A stretch of 64,000 nt of DNA from Wurfbainia villosa (lineage: Eukaryota > Streptophyta > Magnoliopsida > Zingiberales > Zingiberaceae), in assembly GCA_025175895.1 (NCBI GenBank), contig CM045991.1, forward strand, positions 77,363,174 through 77,427,173, written 5' to 3'. The translations under genes were made by a program, and so were the position numbers. Below are positions 35,206 through 46,525 of the stretch, in pieces (position 1 is the first letter of the stretch; every line of letters starts with the position of its first letter). The notes beneath the pieces are model-generated. The model was not told the origin of the DNA and made no database searches. It saw only the letters and a list, made by a program, of their open reading frames with translations.

Positions 35206-35960
35206 ATTGGTGCAATTGACCTAGGTCACGATTAACCATACTCGAGTTTGACTCGAGTAGTGGTTTGATGTTAGTGTTGTGATGTTTGACATTGATGTTT
35301 GATAATGAGTTGACCATTGTTTGATAATGGGTTAAATATATTGTTGACATGGGGTTGACCATATGATGGAGAAGTCCAAGTCTTGAATACTTGGCATGGA
35401 AAGTCAAAGCATGGGTCTTGGCAAGGGAAAGTCCAAGCTTGAGTCTTGGCAAATGGAAAGTCCAACATGGGTTAGCGAGGGAAGTCCAAGGATTGATATT
35501 GGTGGCGTAAAGTCCAAGTGGGAGTCTTGGCAGCATAAGTCCAATGGTTTGGCTGCGTAAAGTCCAAGCGTGTGTCTTGGCAGCGTAAGCCCAAATGTGC
35601 CTTCGCAGTATAGACTAGCTTAGCATGACAATAGCCAATGGAAGCACCTGAAGGCTAGTGTATGGATGAACAAGTCATGGATGACTTGGAGGGATCCGAT
35701 AGGCGTGAGACTGACGGAGGTGGCTAGAAGGCTTAGGTCTAGGCTAATGGTGATCTAGTAAGTATGAGGGCATCATACTTGGGGTTAATCCTCATGGTTG
35801 AGGTTATCAGTCGACTGGGGCTTTGGACTAGTCAATTGGCCAAGTGTTTTGACACTTGGTAGTCGAGTCGACTGTTGGTGCAATCGGCCCAGGTCACGAT
35901 TGACCAGACTCGAGTTTGAATCGAGTAGTATTTCAATGTTTGACAATGTGTTGGGGAGAT
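35206..35960 (+). mobile_element. Two partial F3 LTR starts
   Basis: 35206-35872 begins TATTGGTGCAATTGACC and matches the first part of the F3 LTR, including the GTCCAAG array (35385-35600). At 35873 a second start TGTTGGTGCAATCGG runs only about 80 bases and then meets TTGGGGAGAT, a polypurine-like tract directly before the complete LTR at 35961. The result is a stack of three LTR starts. Confidence 0.75.
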
Positions 35961-37503
35961 TGTTGGTGCAATCCACCCAAGTCATTATTGACTTTTTGAC
36001 GATGGTTTGACCATTGTTTGACTATATGGTTGACTTGGGGTTGACCATATGATGGAGAAGTCCAAGTGGGACACTTGGCAATGGGAAAGTCCAAGTCTTG
36101 AGTACTTGGCATAGAAAGTCCAAGCATGGGTCTTGGCAAGGGAAAGTCCAAGCTTGAGTCTTGGAATTTGGAAAGTCCAACATTGGGTTGGCATGGAAAG
36201 TCCAAGGGTGTAATCTTGGCGGTGAAAGTCCAAGTCATGGGTACTTGACATTTGGGAAGTCCAAGGGTCGATATTGGCGGCGTAAAGTCCAAGAGTGGAG
36301 TATTGGCAGCATAAGTCCGATGGTTGGCAGCGTAAAGTCCAAGCGTGGTCTTGGTAGCTTAAGCCCAATGTGCCTTGGTGGTGTAGACACCATTAGCATG
36401 ACAATAGCCGATCGAAGCACCTGAAGGCTAACATATGGATGAGCAAGTCATGGATGACTTGGAGGGATCCAATAGGCGCGAAGTTGACAGAGGTGGCTAG
36501 AAGGCTTAATTCTAGGCTAAGCGTGGTCTGGCAAGTATGGGGGCACCATACTTGGGGTTAAACCTCATGTTTGAGGTTATCGATTAACCAGGGCTTTACA
36601 CCGGTCAGATGGTCAAGTGTTTGACACTTGGCAACCGAGTTGACACTCAGCAGTCGACTAGGATTATGACTAGTTCGACTACTATGAGTCGACTAGTGCT
36701 TGACTACGGTTTAGGGCTGAAAAAGCCTTGGCAATTATCGCTCAGGGGCGGTGATGTCGATACCGCCATGTATGATCGGCTTCGGTTTGGTCGCGAGTAC
36801 AGAACGCTCGGTAGCCAACTAGGAAGTCAGCTACGGGCATTGGTAGTCGACTTGCGATGTTGGCAGTTGAGTGCCAAGTGATCCATTGGAGCTTTTCGGG
36901 CGTTGATCAAGTCGTTGTCTCACAACACAACAACAGTGTTGGCAGTCAACTGAGCCCTTATGGCAGTCGATTGTCAGGCTCAAAAATAGCCCGAGTGCAG
37001 GTTATAAAGGCATCTCGAAGGGAAGGTTTTGGCAGCGATTTCTTGGGCATTTTCATGCGATTTACTGGTGCAAATCAAGGTCTTCAAGCACGGTTCAAGC
37101 AATCATCAAGCAAGCATCCAAAGCAATAGTTGTAAAGTTTTCTTACATTGTCTTTGTGTATTTTATTTGTATTTTCTTGTATTTGTTTCTTATTGTTGTA
37201 AGAATACTTGTACGAGGTTTCTCCGCCTCTGACTTATTATCGAGGAGGAGTATTTGATTAGTGGTGTGTGTTTGCATCACTAAGGCTCTTTCGAGCCCAA
37301 TCCGTGGAGTAGGAATCTTGAGGTTCCAAACCACATTATATCTTGGTGTCTTTGTGTTGTGTATTGTGTGTTTGTCTATTTTATTTTTGTATATTCCGCT
37401 GCGTACTAACGTTTTATAGACAAGCACACGATCAATTCCATCGAACCGATGACGAAACGCTATTCACCCCCCCCCCCCTCTAGCGGGCGCACAAGTCCTA
37501 ACA
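35961..37503 (+). mobile_element. F3 (SIRE-like) LTR, 5' LTR of S1
   Basis: 1543 bases from TGTTGGTGCAATCC to AAGTCCTAACA, followed by AGTGGTATCAGATC, a primer-binding site close to the initiator tRNA-Met site. It contains a 12-unit CCAAG...CTTGG array (36055-36370), TATAAAG at 37003-37009, and the run of C before TCTAGCG near 37467-37485 typical of SIRE-type LTR ends. Confidence 0.88.
36055..36370 (+). repeat. Stem-loop array in F3 LTR (12 units of about 28 bases)
   Basis: Units begin AAAGTCCAAG and end CTTGGCA-like; each is a short inverted repeat CCAAG...CTTGG. A second copy of the array is at 61101-61425 and a partial one at 35385-35600. Confidence 0.85.
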
Positions 37504-37566
37504 AGTGGTATCAGATCTAGGAGCTCTTCAACGGTTAACAACCAGGAGCAAGCGCTAGAGGGAAAG

Positions 37567-37771
37567 GTGGATTTTCAAAAGAAATTGGATGATGACATCA
37601 TCATTCTGCCTTCCTTTGACTGCGAAGATTTCACATATTGGAAAGGTAGAATGATGCATTTTCTTATGTACGATTTTGACAATTGGATTAGTGTCATAGT
37701 AGGTTTCAACACTCCAAATGACGAAGAAGGAAGAAAAATCAAGAAAAAGAATTGGAGCCAAGAAGAACTCC
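37567..37771 (+). pseudogene. S1 gag, N-terminal part
   Basis: SIRE-type gag start with LPSFDCEDFTYWKGRMMHFL and DFDNWISVIVGF. The expected start codon reads GTG before DFQKKLDDDI, with no in-frame ATG just upstream, so the start is probably lost. The frame is cut at 37771 by element F and continues at 52242; removing F and one ACTCC copy keeps the frame. Gag of this type forms the virus-like particle. Compare the related gag of element G at 46465, with FEGEFAWWKKRMEVFF. Confidence 0.85.
37767..37771. repeat. Target-site duplication ACTCC of element F, left copy
   Basis: ACTCC at 37767-37771 and 52237-52241 flank element F exactly. It lies inside S1 gag, whose reading frame is continuous across the pair. 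Confidence 0.95.
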
Positions 37772-39887
37772 TGTTGGAATATATACTGAAAGCCTAGCTC
37801 TTTTTGTATGAACATTTTATTTTGAAATAAGAATCACATGATCATTGTTTGTACTTTATATATTTATTATATGTGTGCATATTGTCTAATATTTTACATT
37901 GTAGATAACATGGTGCTTGGTGTGGCACAGAAGATCATGTTATCAGTCCCTTGTAAAATATAAGTAGAGGCTCACAACCAAGATGGTTTTGGACAAACCA
38001 TTGGCATGGTTGTAGTGTAGCTTGGTATTGTTTTGTCTTGAACATAGAGTTACACTAGTACACTTAGGTGTATTGAGCAGGACCGACATAGAGGTGATTC
38101 AATTTAGTACTGACTACATAATTGAATCGGACCTCGGATATTATGTTGTGCATGCTCTTAATCCCGATATAATAACGGGCACATGTACTTAGTATTTATT
38201 TCTTTGATTTACCAGAGGGTGAGATTTAGATGGATTAAATCAATATGCCCGGTAAGTTGAGAAATAATATTATTTACATGGTGTGTCGTTGATTATAGGA
38301 GGAAATCGTGTCCTATATATTAGGTTGATGATGTCCCCTTGAGGAGCTCATAAGGTTCATCATGTAAACTCAGCTGGTTGACTTAGTCAACATGATGATA
38401 AGGTTGAGTGGTACTACTCGAGGAATTAGATGTTAATTAATTGATGGTCAGTAAATCAATTAATTGACGGACATTCGATATCTTAAACATGGGGAGATTA
38501 ATGTACAAATAATATATGGAGCCCATATTGATTTATGGGGGTTGGTGAGGTAGTTCAATGATGATCCTCTAGTGGAATGGAACATCATTGATGGATCAAG
38601 TTAGTGTGGTTCCGATCCATCGGGTGGCCAAGACCCAACTCCTCCTTATGGTCCCTATCGTAGCCTAATATAATCCTTGTGAAGTCTAGATCCAAGAATG
38701 TAAAACAAAACCTAGAACCAACGGTTGGGATTAAATCCCTAGATCCGATGGTTGGATGAAACCCTAGAACCAACGGTTGGGATTAAATCCCTAGATCCGA
38801 TGGTTAGGATGAAACCCTAGAATCGACGGTTAGGATTAAATCCCTAGATCCGACGGTTGGGATAAAACCCTAGATCCGACGGTTGGGATGAAACCTTAGA
38901 TCCGACGATTGGGATGAAATTTTAGATCCGACGGTTGGGATTAAACCCTAGATCCGACGGTTGGGATAAAACCCTAGATCCGACGGTGGAGATTAAATCC
39001 CTAGATCCGACGGTGGAGATTAAAGGAGTCCTAAGCCTAACTCTATAAAAGGAAAGCTTAGCGTTGGGCGGCAAAAAAAAGGAGAGATTTTCGAATTTGA
39101 GTTAGGGTTTGGCTCATCCACAAGTGGGCGGCTAGGGTTCATTGGGCGGCTAGGGTTTTGGAGCAAAGAAGTGGGCGGCAACTTTTCTTCCTTCTAGATT
39201 GTTGCGGCGCCCATCCTCCTCCATCAAGACTTGGCGGCGCCCATCCTAGATGACTCTCCCTTCTTCCTTGGCGTGGTTCTCCTTCCATTGGTGGTGGTGC
39301 TTCCTCCTCCCCTTCTCCTTGGTGGGCAACTTTTGAAGTTGGCGCATCATCCAATTGTTCCTTGGCCGGCGGTTGCACCAAGTTTCATAATTTTGTGGCC
39401 GGTTCTAGATAGGAAGGTATTTGTTGTTTCTTCTCTTTGTTCGCAGCGGACAAGGTAGAGAAGAAAGCGATCTAGAAGGCTTCTACTCGTGGAGGATCTT
39501 CGTCCACACGTCGTCCACGAGAAGGATAGGACTTAAGTTAGAAAATCGTAAGGTATAAAGTTATTATTAACGTTATTTACAGATCTGACCATATTCTTTA
39601 ATATTTTGATTATGCATGTGTGTCTATGAATATGTATTGTATAATCATGGACCCCGAAGACAAACACAAAAACCGGCGATCCATCCGTCGTCTCTTCCGC
39701 GGCTAACCAACTAGAAGAGTTGTGTTGCTTGAACAACTAGTTTGTTCAAGTGACCACTCAAGTTGTTAGCACGACGACGAAATGGTTGTGCTAAGGAAGC
39801 TCATCCCATCCAGATTAATTCTTTCATTAGTGAAAATTTTAATCCGGGGACATGGGAGCCAATGAGCCTCCAAAGCATCCACCTTCT
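37772..39887 (+). mobile_element. 5' LTR of element F
   Basis: 2116 bases, TGTTGGAATATATACTG to CATCCACCTTCT; the last base differs from the CA of the 3' LTR. A 12-unit 27-bp array is at 38711-39024, TATAAAA at 39044-39050, and a U5 hairpin with arms CTTGAACAA and TTGTTCAAG, loop CTAGT, at 39728-39750. Confidence 0.93.
38711..39024 (+). repeat. Tandem array of 26-27 bp units, 12 copies
   Basis: Units alternate early between AACCAACGGTTGGGATTAA and GATCCGATGGTTGGATGAA types, then become uniform near the TATA box. Some units have 26 bases, so unlike the A array the reading frame is not kept, which argues against coding. Confidence 0.92.
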
Positions 39888-39889
39888 AT

Positions 39890-39902
39890 TGGTATCAGAG
39901 CC
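39890..39902 (+). other. Primer-binding site of element F
   Basis: TGGTATCAGAGCC, a full match to the plant initiator tRNA-Met site, two bases after the LTR end. Confidence 0.9.
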
Positions 39903-40923
39903 AAGGTTTCCAATTTTGTGTGTTTTGGATTCGGTTAATTTTTATGCATATTTCATATATTAGATGTGTCGGATAATAGTAGGATATGCATAGTTTAACT
40001 CTTTGGTTGCAGGCATAAGATCCGACTATTATGGCCATGTGTGTGTATGTGAATGGATGTGTGTAAAAATTTATTATTTGAATCCTCGGGGTTGACGAGG
40101 CTAGATTAGTATTTAATTTTTGTAATTAAATACGACATTGTTTAGCCGCTCATTTTAGTTTACTTTTGATCTAGATGATTTGTACACTCCTTCGTGGAGT
40201 ATAGGATCGATGGATGTAAATTAAAATGTTTTATCTCTCGAACTCTTGGTGACTTGCGCACGGGAAAAGATGGAGCGGACGAGGTGGCGAGACGACGGGA
40301 TGCATATTGGAGGACAATGCCATAATAGTTGGAAAAATTCTGTTTTTTTCCATATTTATTGCTTATTTGTTTTATATGCATGTTATGTATGTTTTAAAAT
40401 TCTCAATTTTAATTTACTAAGTGGAGAGGGACATTTTAATTAATTCCATGCTTCCATTACAATTTGACGTGTGATGCAACAAACTTGGCTGCTGGCTGAG
40501 TGCCTTCCTCCCCATCGATGGGTTTGTTTAGGATCACTAGGTCAAATAATGGTTATAGGAAATTATTAAGGAGCGTGTGTACTTCCAGAAGGCACATAAT
40601 CCAAAATAATTCCTTAGTATCGTAATGGTGCACACTTAGATGCAAATTAAAAGTATCCTCCCCATCGGAGTCACTGCTTTTATTTGTAGGGCCAAAGAGG
40701 AACCAACTATTAATTTTATTTGTCAAAAAGTAAGGTTGACAAGATAATAAAATTAATGGGTAAAACCTCCTCTTACAAATGTAGAATTCAGATATATCCC
40801 ACACTATCGTGGCATGCGATATTCTGTTTTGAGGTGTTGGTTGATTTCGAATTTTATTGTTTTGAGGAATCAATAATATTTGAAATCTAATATTTTGATC
40901 ATTGTGATTTTTAGGATTTTCAA
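39903..40923 (+). other. Element F leader
   Basis: About 1 kb of F1 leader as in element A. From about 40490 on it shows many short losses relative to A (for example around 40500-40600 and 40825). No coding frame is supported. Confidence 0.75.
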
Positions 40924-41521
40924 ATGGCTTTCAACCCACTCAGTGATTTTAAAAGAAAACAAACTTATCGTCCAAACTACATTGATTGGAAAAGAAACTC
41001 GATATTGTCTTAATCACGTGAGGAGTACAAATTTGTACTCTTCCAGGTCTGTCCTCCTAAGCCCACCGATGACTCTAATGAAAAGGAGAAAGAACGTTAT
41101 ACGAAATGGGTCAAGGCAGATGAGATGACGCGGTGTTATATTTTGGCATCTATGTAAAATGTGTTGCAACATCGCGATCGTGCCATAGCCACGCTTATGA
41201 CATGATGTTCAATCTCAAGGAACTTTTCTGACATCGAGTAGGGCGGCTAGGCAGGAGGCAATGAGAGACTTGATGACGACCTCCATGATCGAGGGAACAC
41301 CCGTTAGGGATCATGTTCTCAAGATGATGGCTCATCTTAATGAGATGGAAGTCCTCGGAGCTGAGATCGATGGGGAAACCCAGGTCGATATCATTCTCCA
41401 GTCTCTGCCTAGGAGTTTTGAGCAGTTCCGCCTCAACTACAACATGAACAAGAGGTTGTATTCGCTGGCGGAGCTTCCGATGTAACTCCAGCGCAGAGGG
41501 CTTTTTCACAGTGCTCAAGCC
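40924..41521 (+). pseudogene. Element F gag (multiply frameshifted)
   Basis: Gag starts MAFNPL at 40924, then shifts frame repeatedly. A clear open stretch at 41261-41485 gives MEVLGAEIDGETQVDIILQS and QFRLNYNMNKRLYSL, as in element A gag. It breaks again near 41480-41560 before the lysine-rich stretch. The number of small indels in 600 bases is far above that in the adjoining pol part, which suggests sequence error adds to true decay. Confidence 0.88.
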
Positions 41522-42306
41522 ATGGTCGCCGTAAGGTTTCTTCCTCTAAACCGAAAGGTAAGAAGAAGAAGAAGCAAGGTGGAGCAAGAAAGGTGGCAAG
41601 GGGACCTCAGCAGAGTGAAGAAGCCGAAAGGCAAGTGCTTCACTTGCAAGCAGACTGGACATTGGAAGGCGGACTGTCCTCACCGAAAGAACAAAGGTAT
41701 ATCTTCTTGTTTAGTTGTTGAAACATGTTTAGCGGTGTTATCTACCAGTGCCTGGTGTGTAGATACAGGAGCCACTGATCATGTCTGCAATACTTTGCAG
41801 GGGTTCCAGGAAACCCGACGACTAGCTGAGGGAGAGATTACTGTCTTCATGGGCAATGCTTCAAAGGTGGCGGCTATTGCAGTGGGAGACGTTTATTTAT
41901 CTTTTGATAGGAATAAAGTTTTGGTTTTAAGAAATTGTCTTTATGTACCTACTTTTAGAAAGAATTTAATTTCAGTTTCTAAATTGTTTATGGATGGATA
42001 TTCTGTTTCTTTTAATGACATAGTGGTTATAAAAAGGAATAAGGAGATTATCTGTTCTGGTACATTGGTTGGCAATTTATATACTCTTGAACCAAAAACT
42101 CCCACGATGCATATAGAAATCAATAACTCATCTTCTAAGTCTAATAAGAGAAAAGAACCTTCGCAAATGAACCAAACATATCTTTGGCATCTAAGGCTTG
42201 GTCATATTAACCTAAGCAGAATTCAAAGGTTGATAGCTGATGGACCTTTGGGTTCATTAGTGGTGGAGGATCTCCCAACCTGCGAATCTTGCATGGAAGG
42301 TAAAAT
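41522..42306 (+). pseudogene. Element F zinc knuckle, protease and GAG-pre-integrase
   Basis: Open from about 41600 to the G insertion. It has an intact zinc knuckle CFTCKQTGHWKADC, protease WCVDTGATDHVC, RKNLISVSKLF, NLYTLEPKTP, and the integrase zinc-binding part LWHLRLGH and CESC. It is cut at EGK by element G; the frame resumes at 47643 with MTKRPFKAKGY. The residues needed for nucleic-acid binding and proteolysis are present here, unlike in A and D. Confidence 0.92.
42302..42306. repeat. Target-site duplication AAAAT of element G, left copy
   Basis: AAAAT at 42302-42306 and at 47640-47644 flank G exactly. The integrase frame of F is continuous when G and one copy are taken away. Confidence 0.95.
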
Positions 42307-43498
42307 TGTAGGGGATCGGTACGCCGGCTAGAGGGGGGTGAATAGCCCTTTTACGATGGATGTTGGAATTCTCTCGTTCGTTTGCTCGTCTACACAATCG
42401 TTAGCGCAAGCGGAAGCATAAACAATAAAGACAAAGCAATAAACGAAAAATACAAACGCTAACCAGAAGATGTAACGTGGTTCACGGCTACGCCGCTAAT
42501 CCACGATCCCGATTCGTCCAAGGTGAATCACTCCTCCAAAGCCAATCACTATTGGTCTCTCCTTTGCACCAAGCTAGGTGGAGGTAACCTTTACAATCAA
42601 GATCACTCTTCTTACAAATAGAATGAAGTAAAAACAAGTAAGAAGAGTTTAGAGCTTGTGGGGCACTAGGAAGATCACTTAGAGCATAAGCATTAGCCTC
42701 TCAAAGGCTTACACCCTCTCTTTTTATAGAGAGGGCTGATTTCTTCCCGTTGGCCGCCACCAGTCGACTGTTGCCCTTGGCAGTCGACTGCCGTCACTAC
42801 AACGGCCTCCGAACACGTCGAATCCCGACCGTTGTAGTCCAACGGAACTCTTGGCAGTCGACTGATGGACCTCACCCGGTCATTCGCCTCCGTAGTCGGG
42901 CCCGCGATCGGCTCACGTGATCTTGCCGCGATATCCTCAGCGGTCATTGCCATTCCATAGCGATCGGCGCTGGGCATAAACCCATCAGTCGGATACCAGT
43001 CGAACTCACTCGACTCAGAGCAGTCGACTTCCATGACATGGCAGTCGACTGGTGTCGGGAAAACCCATCCGACACTTGGCCAAATGGCCAAGTTTCACCT
43101 AAGAGCTACCCCTCCCCGGGTTAAAATCGCTCACTCTCATCTCTCGGAGTCCCTCGCCTTCAAAGTTCTCTTCGTTCTCGGCCACGTCCCTCGGCAGCAT
43201 CAGGCGCACGGCTCTGCAATGCTCCTTCGCGTCTCTTGCCTCGAAGTCTACTTCCTCCGGCTTCACTCCAAGCTTCTCGTCCGGCGGTCCCTCGGATGCT
43301 CCAAGCGCACGGCTTCCGCAAAGCTATCCTTCACCGACTCAAGGCACGAGTCATGAGATGTTAAACTCGCCACGGCTCCATGTGCAAATTACTAAGTCAT
43401 GCACGACTTCAACGCACATATCAAATCAACATAACACACTAACTTAAACCCTTTGCCACACCATCAAAACCATATTATGGCAAGAGATTGCCCTAACA
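42307..43498 (-). mobile_element. 3' LTR of element G
   Basis: 1192 bases. TATAAAA in minus sense lies in the TTTTTATAG run at 42721-42729. Upstream of it in minus sense the palindrome CAGTCGACTG occurs at 42771, 42781, 42855 and 43042. TCTAGCCGGCG-type LTR end sequence lies at its plus-strand start. Confidence 0.93.
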
Positions 43499-44734
43499 AT
43501 CTCCCCCTTTTTGATGTGTGGCAATCCGTTTAAGTTAGGTAAAAACATTTGATAAAATTTCAAAGGAAAGAAAGCATGTAAACATAAACATGATATAGCA
43601 ACATGCAACTCCCCCTTAATCCATGAAACTCCCCCTTAATTTCTCCCCCTATCATAATTAACTTAAACATAATTATTTCTCCCCCTTTGACACCATCAAA
43701 AATATTAATACTAAGTTATAAACTCATGGTATCAAGTATAAAGAGAAACATATATTAAAATCAGTTACTATACTTGTTCATTAAATCCATCACGATCATC
43801 TTATCGATGATCATGATCGAACAAAGAATCAATTTCTGATTTTCTGGATGAATTTCAGAAATGCATTATTAATTCCAAAAAATTCTAAAAATCATGAAAT
43901 TTGGGGAACATATCTCTTTTAAGTATATCTATCAGTGAAAAATAGGTTTTCATGAAAAATCATTATATTTCCACGTATTTGCCAAAAATCCAAAAGCTTT
44001 AAAAACTACTAGGTTTTTGATCATAAGAGTATCCATTTTAACACCTAGTCTTGCATCCAATTGTTTCAAAACATGAATACTTAGATTTTAGATTAAGAAA
44101 TTGTTTTGAAAACATATGAAATATCCAACCATGATCTTTGGGCAATATGTCTATGAATTAAACATAAGCCTTCCCCATGATTGGTCTATTATTGCTATGT
44201 TGATACTTTAAATGACCATCTAAATGCCATAGGCATTAGTGGACATTTGTATCATCCTAACATCTCACCCATGCTAAGTTTGCAATCAAGTTAGCCTATA
44301 GTGAGTGTGAGATGCATCCTAGGGGGGTATTTGTGTATACTTAACCAATATATTCATGCAATTCTATCAAGGTTAAGTATCAACCTAATAATCCTCATGA
44401 TCATAAAGGCATATATGAATGAATTCTACATTATGATCATGAAACTCATGTATTCATTCATGCATTAGGTATTATATGATGATAATAAGCAAAGTATCAC
44501 CTAAAGCATGATTCAACCCTATTTCTCATGATTACGTGCCAAATATTAAAATCATAAATCATGATTTCAAACATACATAGCAATTACATTAATCATCATG
44601 ATTTAAGCATTATTATCTATTTATGGGCACGTTATCATCACCCAACACTATTCTAAAAATGTTGTCCCGCCATCCTAAGTCAACCAAAATATGATATAGG
44701 TTAATTCCATATGGTTGACTACCCTAGAGTTATC
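43499..44734 (-). other. Element G 3' non-coding region with repeated polypurine tracts
   Basis: 1.2 kb between the gag stop and the 3' LTR. The polypurine tract AAAAAGGGGGAGAT (minus) abuts the LTR at 43499-43512. More AGGGGGAG tracts lie within 200 bases, near 43611, 43629, 43644 and 43681. An inverted repeat CATCTCAC/GTGAGATG is at 44261-44314. No coding frame is supported. Confidence 0.8.
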
Positions 44735-46465
44735 CTAACCCTTAAGGATGGATTTTGGAACCCAAAATAAGTTCTTTCCTATTGGGTTCACTAAGTATTC
44801 CTTGGAGATCCATTTCCTAGCTATTACTTTCTTCTTATCTTGTCCCCTAGCTATTAGGCATTTGTAGGCCTTTTCATTTTTCTTTTCCTTGTAGCCTAGG
44901 CCCTTTTTGTTGAAACTAACTCTTTGGCTCCCTAAGATCATGTTCAATGTGTTGGAGCCAATTGTGAATTTTTCTAGGGCTTTTGTTAAATAATCTACCT
45001 TTTCCCTTAAGGCCCTATTTTCATTTATACATGCATCACTAACATCTAATGGCACATAAAGGTCATGTGAGCATGCATCATTTAAGCTAGAAGAAACATT
45101 ATCATTTAAGCATGCATTTTCTAGCTTATTTTCCAATGCCTTAATTTGATTAAGCATGCTTTTATTTTTCTTTTTCATTCCAAATAAGTCCTTAGTTAAA
45201 CTAGAAATTATGGAAACTATTTTCTTAGGAGAGGCTTTCGTTACCATAGTTTCCATATCCTCTTCTTCTTGGAAGATGAGGATGTAAAGCTCCCCTTCAT
45301 TTGAGCTCTCCCCACTTGAGCTTGATCCTTCATTTTCGGATGAAGAGCAATCCAAGTCATCAAAGGCCATCAAGGCCAAATTGGTGACAAAGGCATTCTC
45401 CTCATCCGATGATGATGAGGAGGATGAGGATGGATCATCCCAAGTCCTTGCCTTGAGAGCTTTAGCCTTTCCCTTTTCCTTTGTCTTCTTCTCCTCTTCC
45501 TTCTTTTTCTTGCTCCCCTTTTTCTTCTTCTTTTCTTCTTTCTTTTTCTTCTCTTCCTTGCTCTTGTTTAAGAGAGGACAATTGTCCCTTATGTGCCCTT
45601 CTCCTTGGCAATTGTAGCATATGACCTTCCCCCTTGGTCTTCTATTCCTATCATGAGATTTATCAAATCTAAAATTCTTAAATGCACGTCTTACCTTCCT
45701 TACCATATAGGCTTCTTCGGTGCTATCCATGGAGGAGGAGGAAGACGCTTCATCATCGGAGGAGGAGGGGATTTCCATCTTCTTCTTCCCCTTGTTTGCT
45801 ATCAAAGCTACTCCTCTTGAGGGTTGAATTCTAGGCTCTTTTTGTATTCCTTCAAGCCTAGATTCATGTAATTCCATAGTGGAGAAAAATTCATCTAGAG
45901 TACTTACCTCTAGATTCTTTGAAATGTAAAATGAGTCCACCATTGAACTCCACTTGGATGATCGGGGGAAAGCATCTATGACCTTCATTATCATGTCGCG
46001 ATTGGAGAGCCTTTCTCCTACACTTGTTAGTCCATTTAAAATTTCTTTGAATCTAGAATGCAAAGAAGTTACCTTTTCTCCCTTTTCTAATTTAATGTTG
46101 GATAGTTGGGAGCGGAGAAGATCTCTCCTTGCTAGCTTTGCCTCGGATGTGCCTTCATGAAGCTCAATTAGCTTCTCTCACATCTCCTTGGCGCTTAGGC
46201 ATTCTCCTATTCGGTTGATTTCTTGTTGGGGGAGCACATTGAAGAGATGATGCTTGACTTTTGAATTTGCAAGGTGCTCTTCCCTTTGCCTTTTAGTCCA
46301 CCTAGATTTCTCTATTGGCTTCCCCTCTTCATCCCTAGGCAAAACGAAACCGGATTCCATTGTAATCATAATGTCAAAATCCGTTTCGAAAAATACCTCC
46401 ATTCGCTTCTTCCACCAAGCGAATTCTCCTTCAAACTTCGGAGGATGGATGTTGGAGCCGGCCAT
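44735..46465 (-). CDS. Element G gag, SIRE type, with one internal stop
   Basis: One minus-strand frame from ATG 46465 (MAGSNIHPPKFEGEFAWW) to a stop at 44735, about 576 codons, broken only by TGA at 46178-46180 (probably from TGG, between AKEM and EKLIELHEG). Regions in order: N-terminal capsid-like domain to about residue 200 (TSLHSRFKEILNGL, KVIDAFP), a Ser-rich acidic stretch, zinc knuckle CYNCQGEGHIRDNC near residue 285, a very Lys/Glu-rich stretch, a second Ser-rich stretch, a coiled-coil-like MLNQIKALENKLEN segment, and a tail ending FWVPKSILKG. Family knowledge: gag builds the particle and binds RNA through the knuckle. A single stop means it may have been recently functional. The conserved stop after WVPK shows the frame closes where a protease would begin. 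Confidence 0.88.
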
Positions 46466-46512
46466 TTTGAAAGTTGCTTGTTGTGGCGGTTAGTCCTCGA
46501 CAAGCTTTCCTA

Positions 46513-46525
46513 ACTCGATACCACT
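46513..46525 (-). other. Primer-binding site of element G
   Basis: In minus sense AGTGGTATCGAG follows the 5' LTR end, one base from the usual TGGTATCAGAG. It precedes the gag ATG by about 50 bases, so G has a very short leader. Confidence 0.8.

Noticed and set aside
35204..36424. Several open frames on both strands of the F3 LTR, also at 60976-61494
   Set aside because: They are translations of the CCAAG/CTTGG array, open on several frames and both strands because of its repetitive make-up.
45381..45820. Phe/Ser-rich open frames opposite element G gag
   Set aside because: They are antisense shadows of the Lys/Glu-rich and Ser-rich gag regions.
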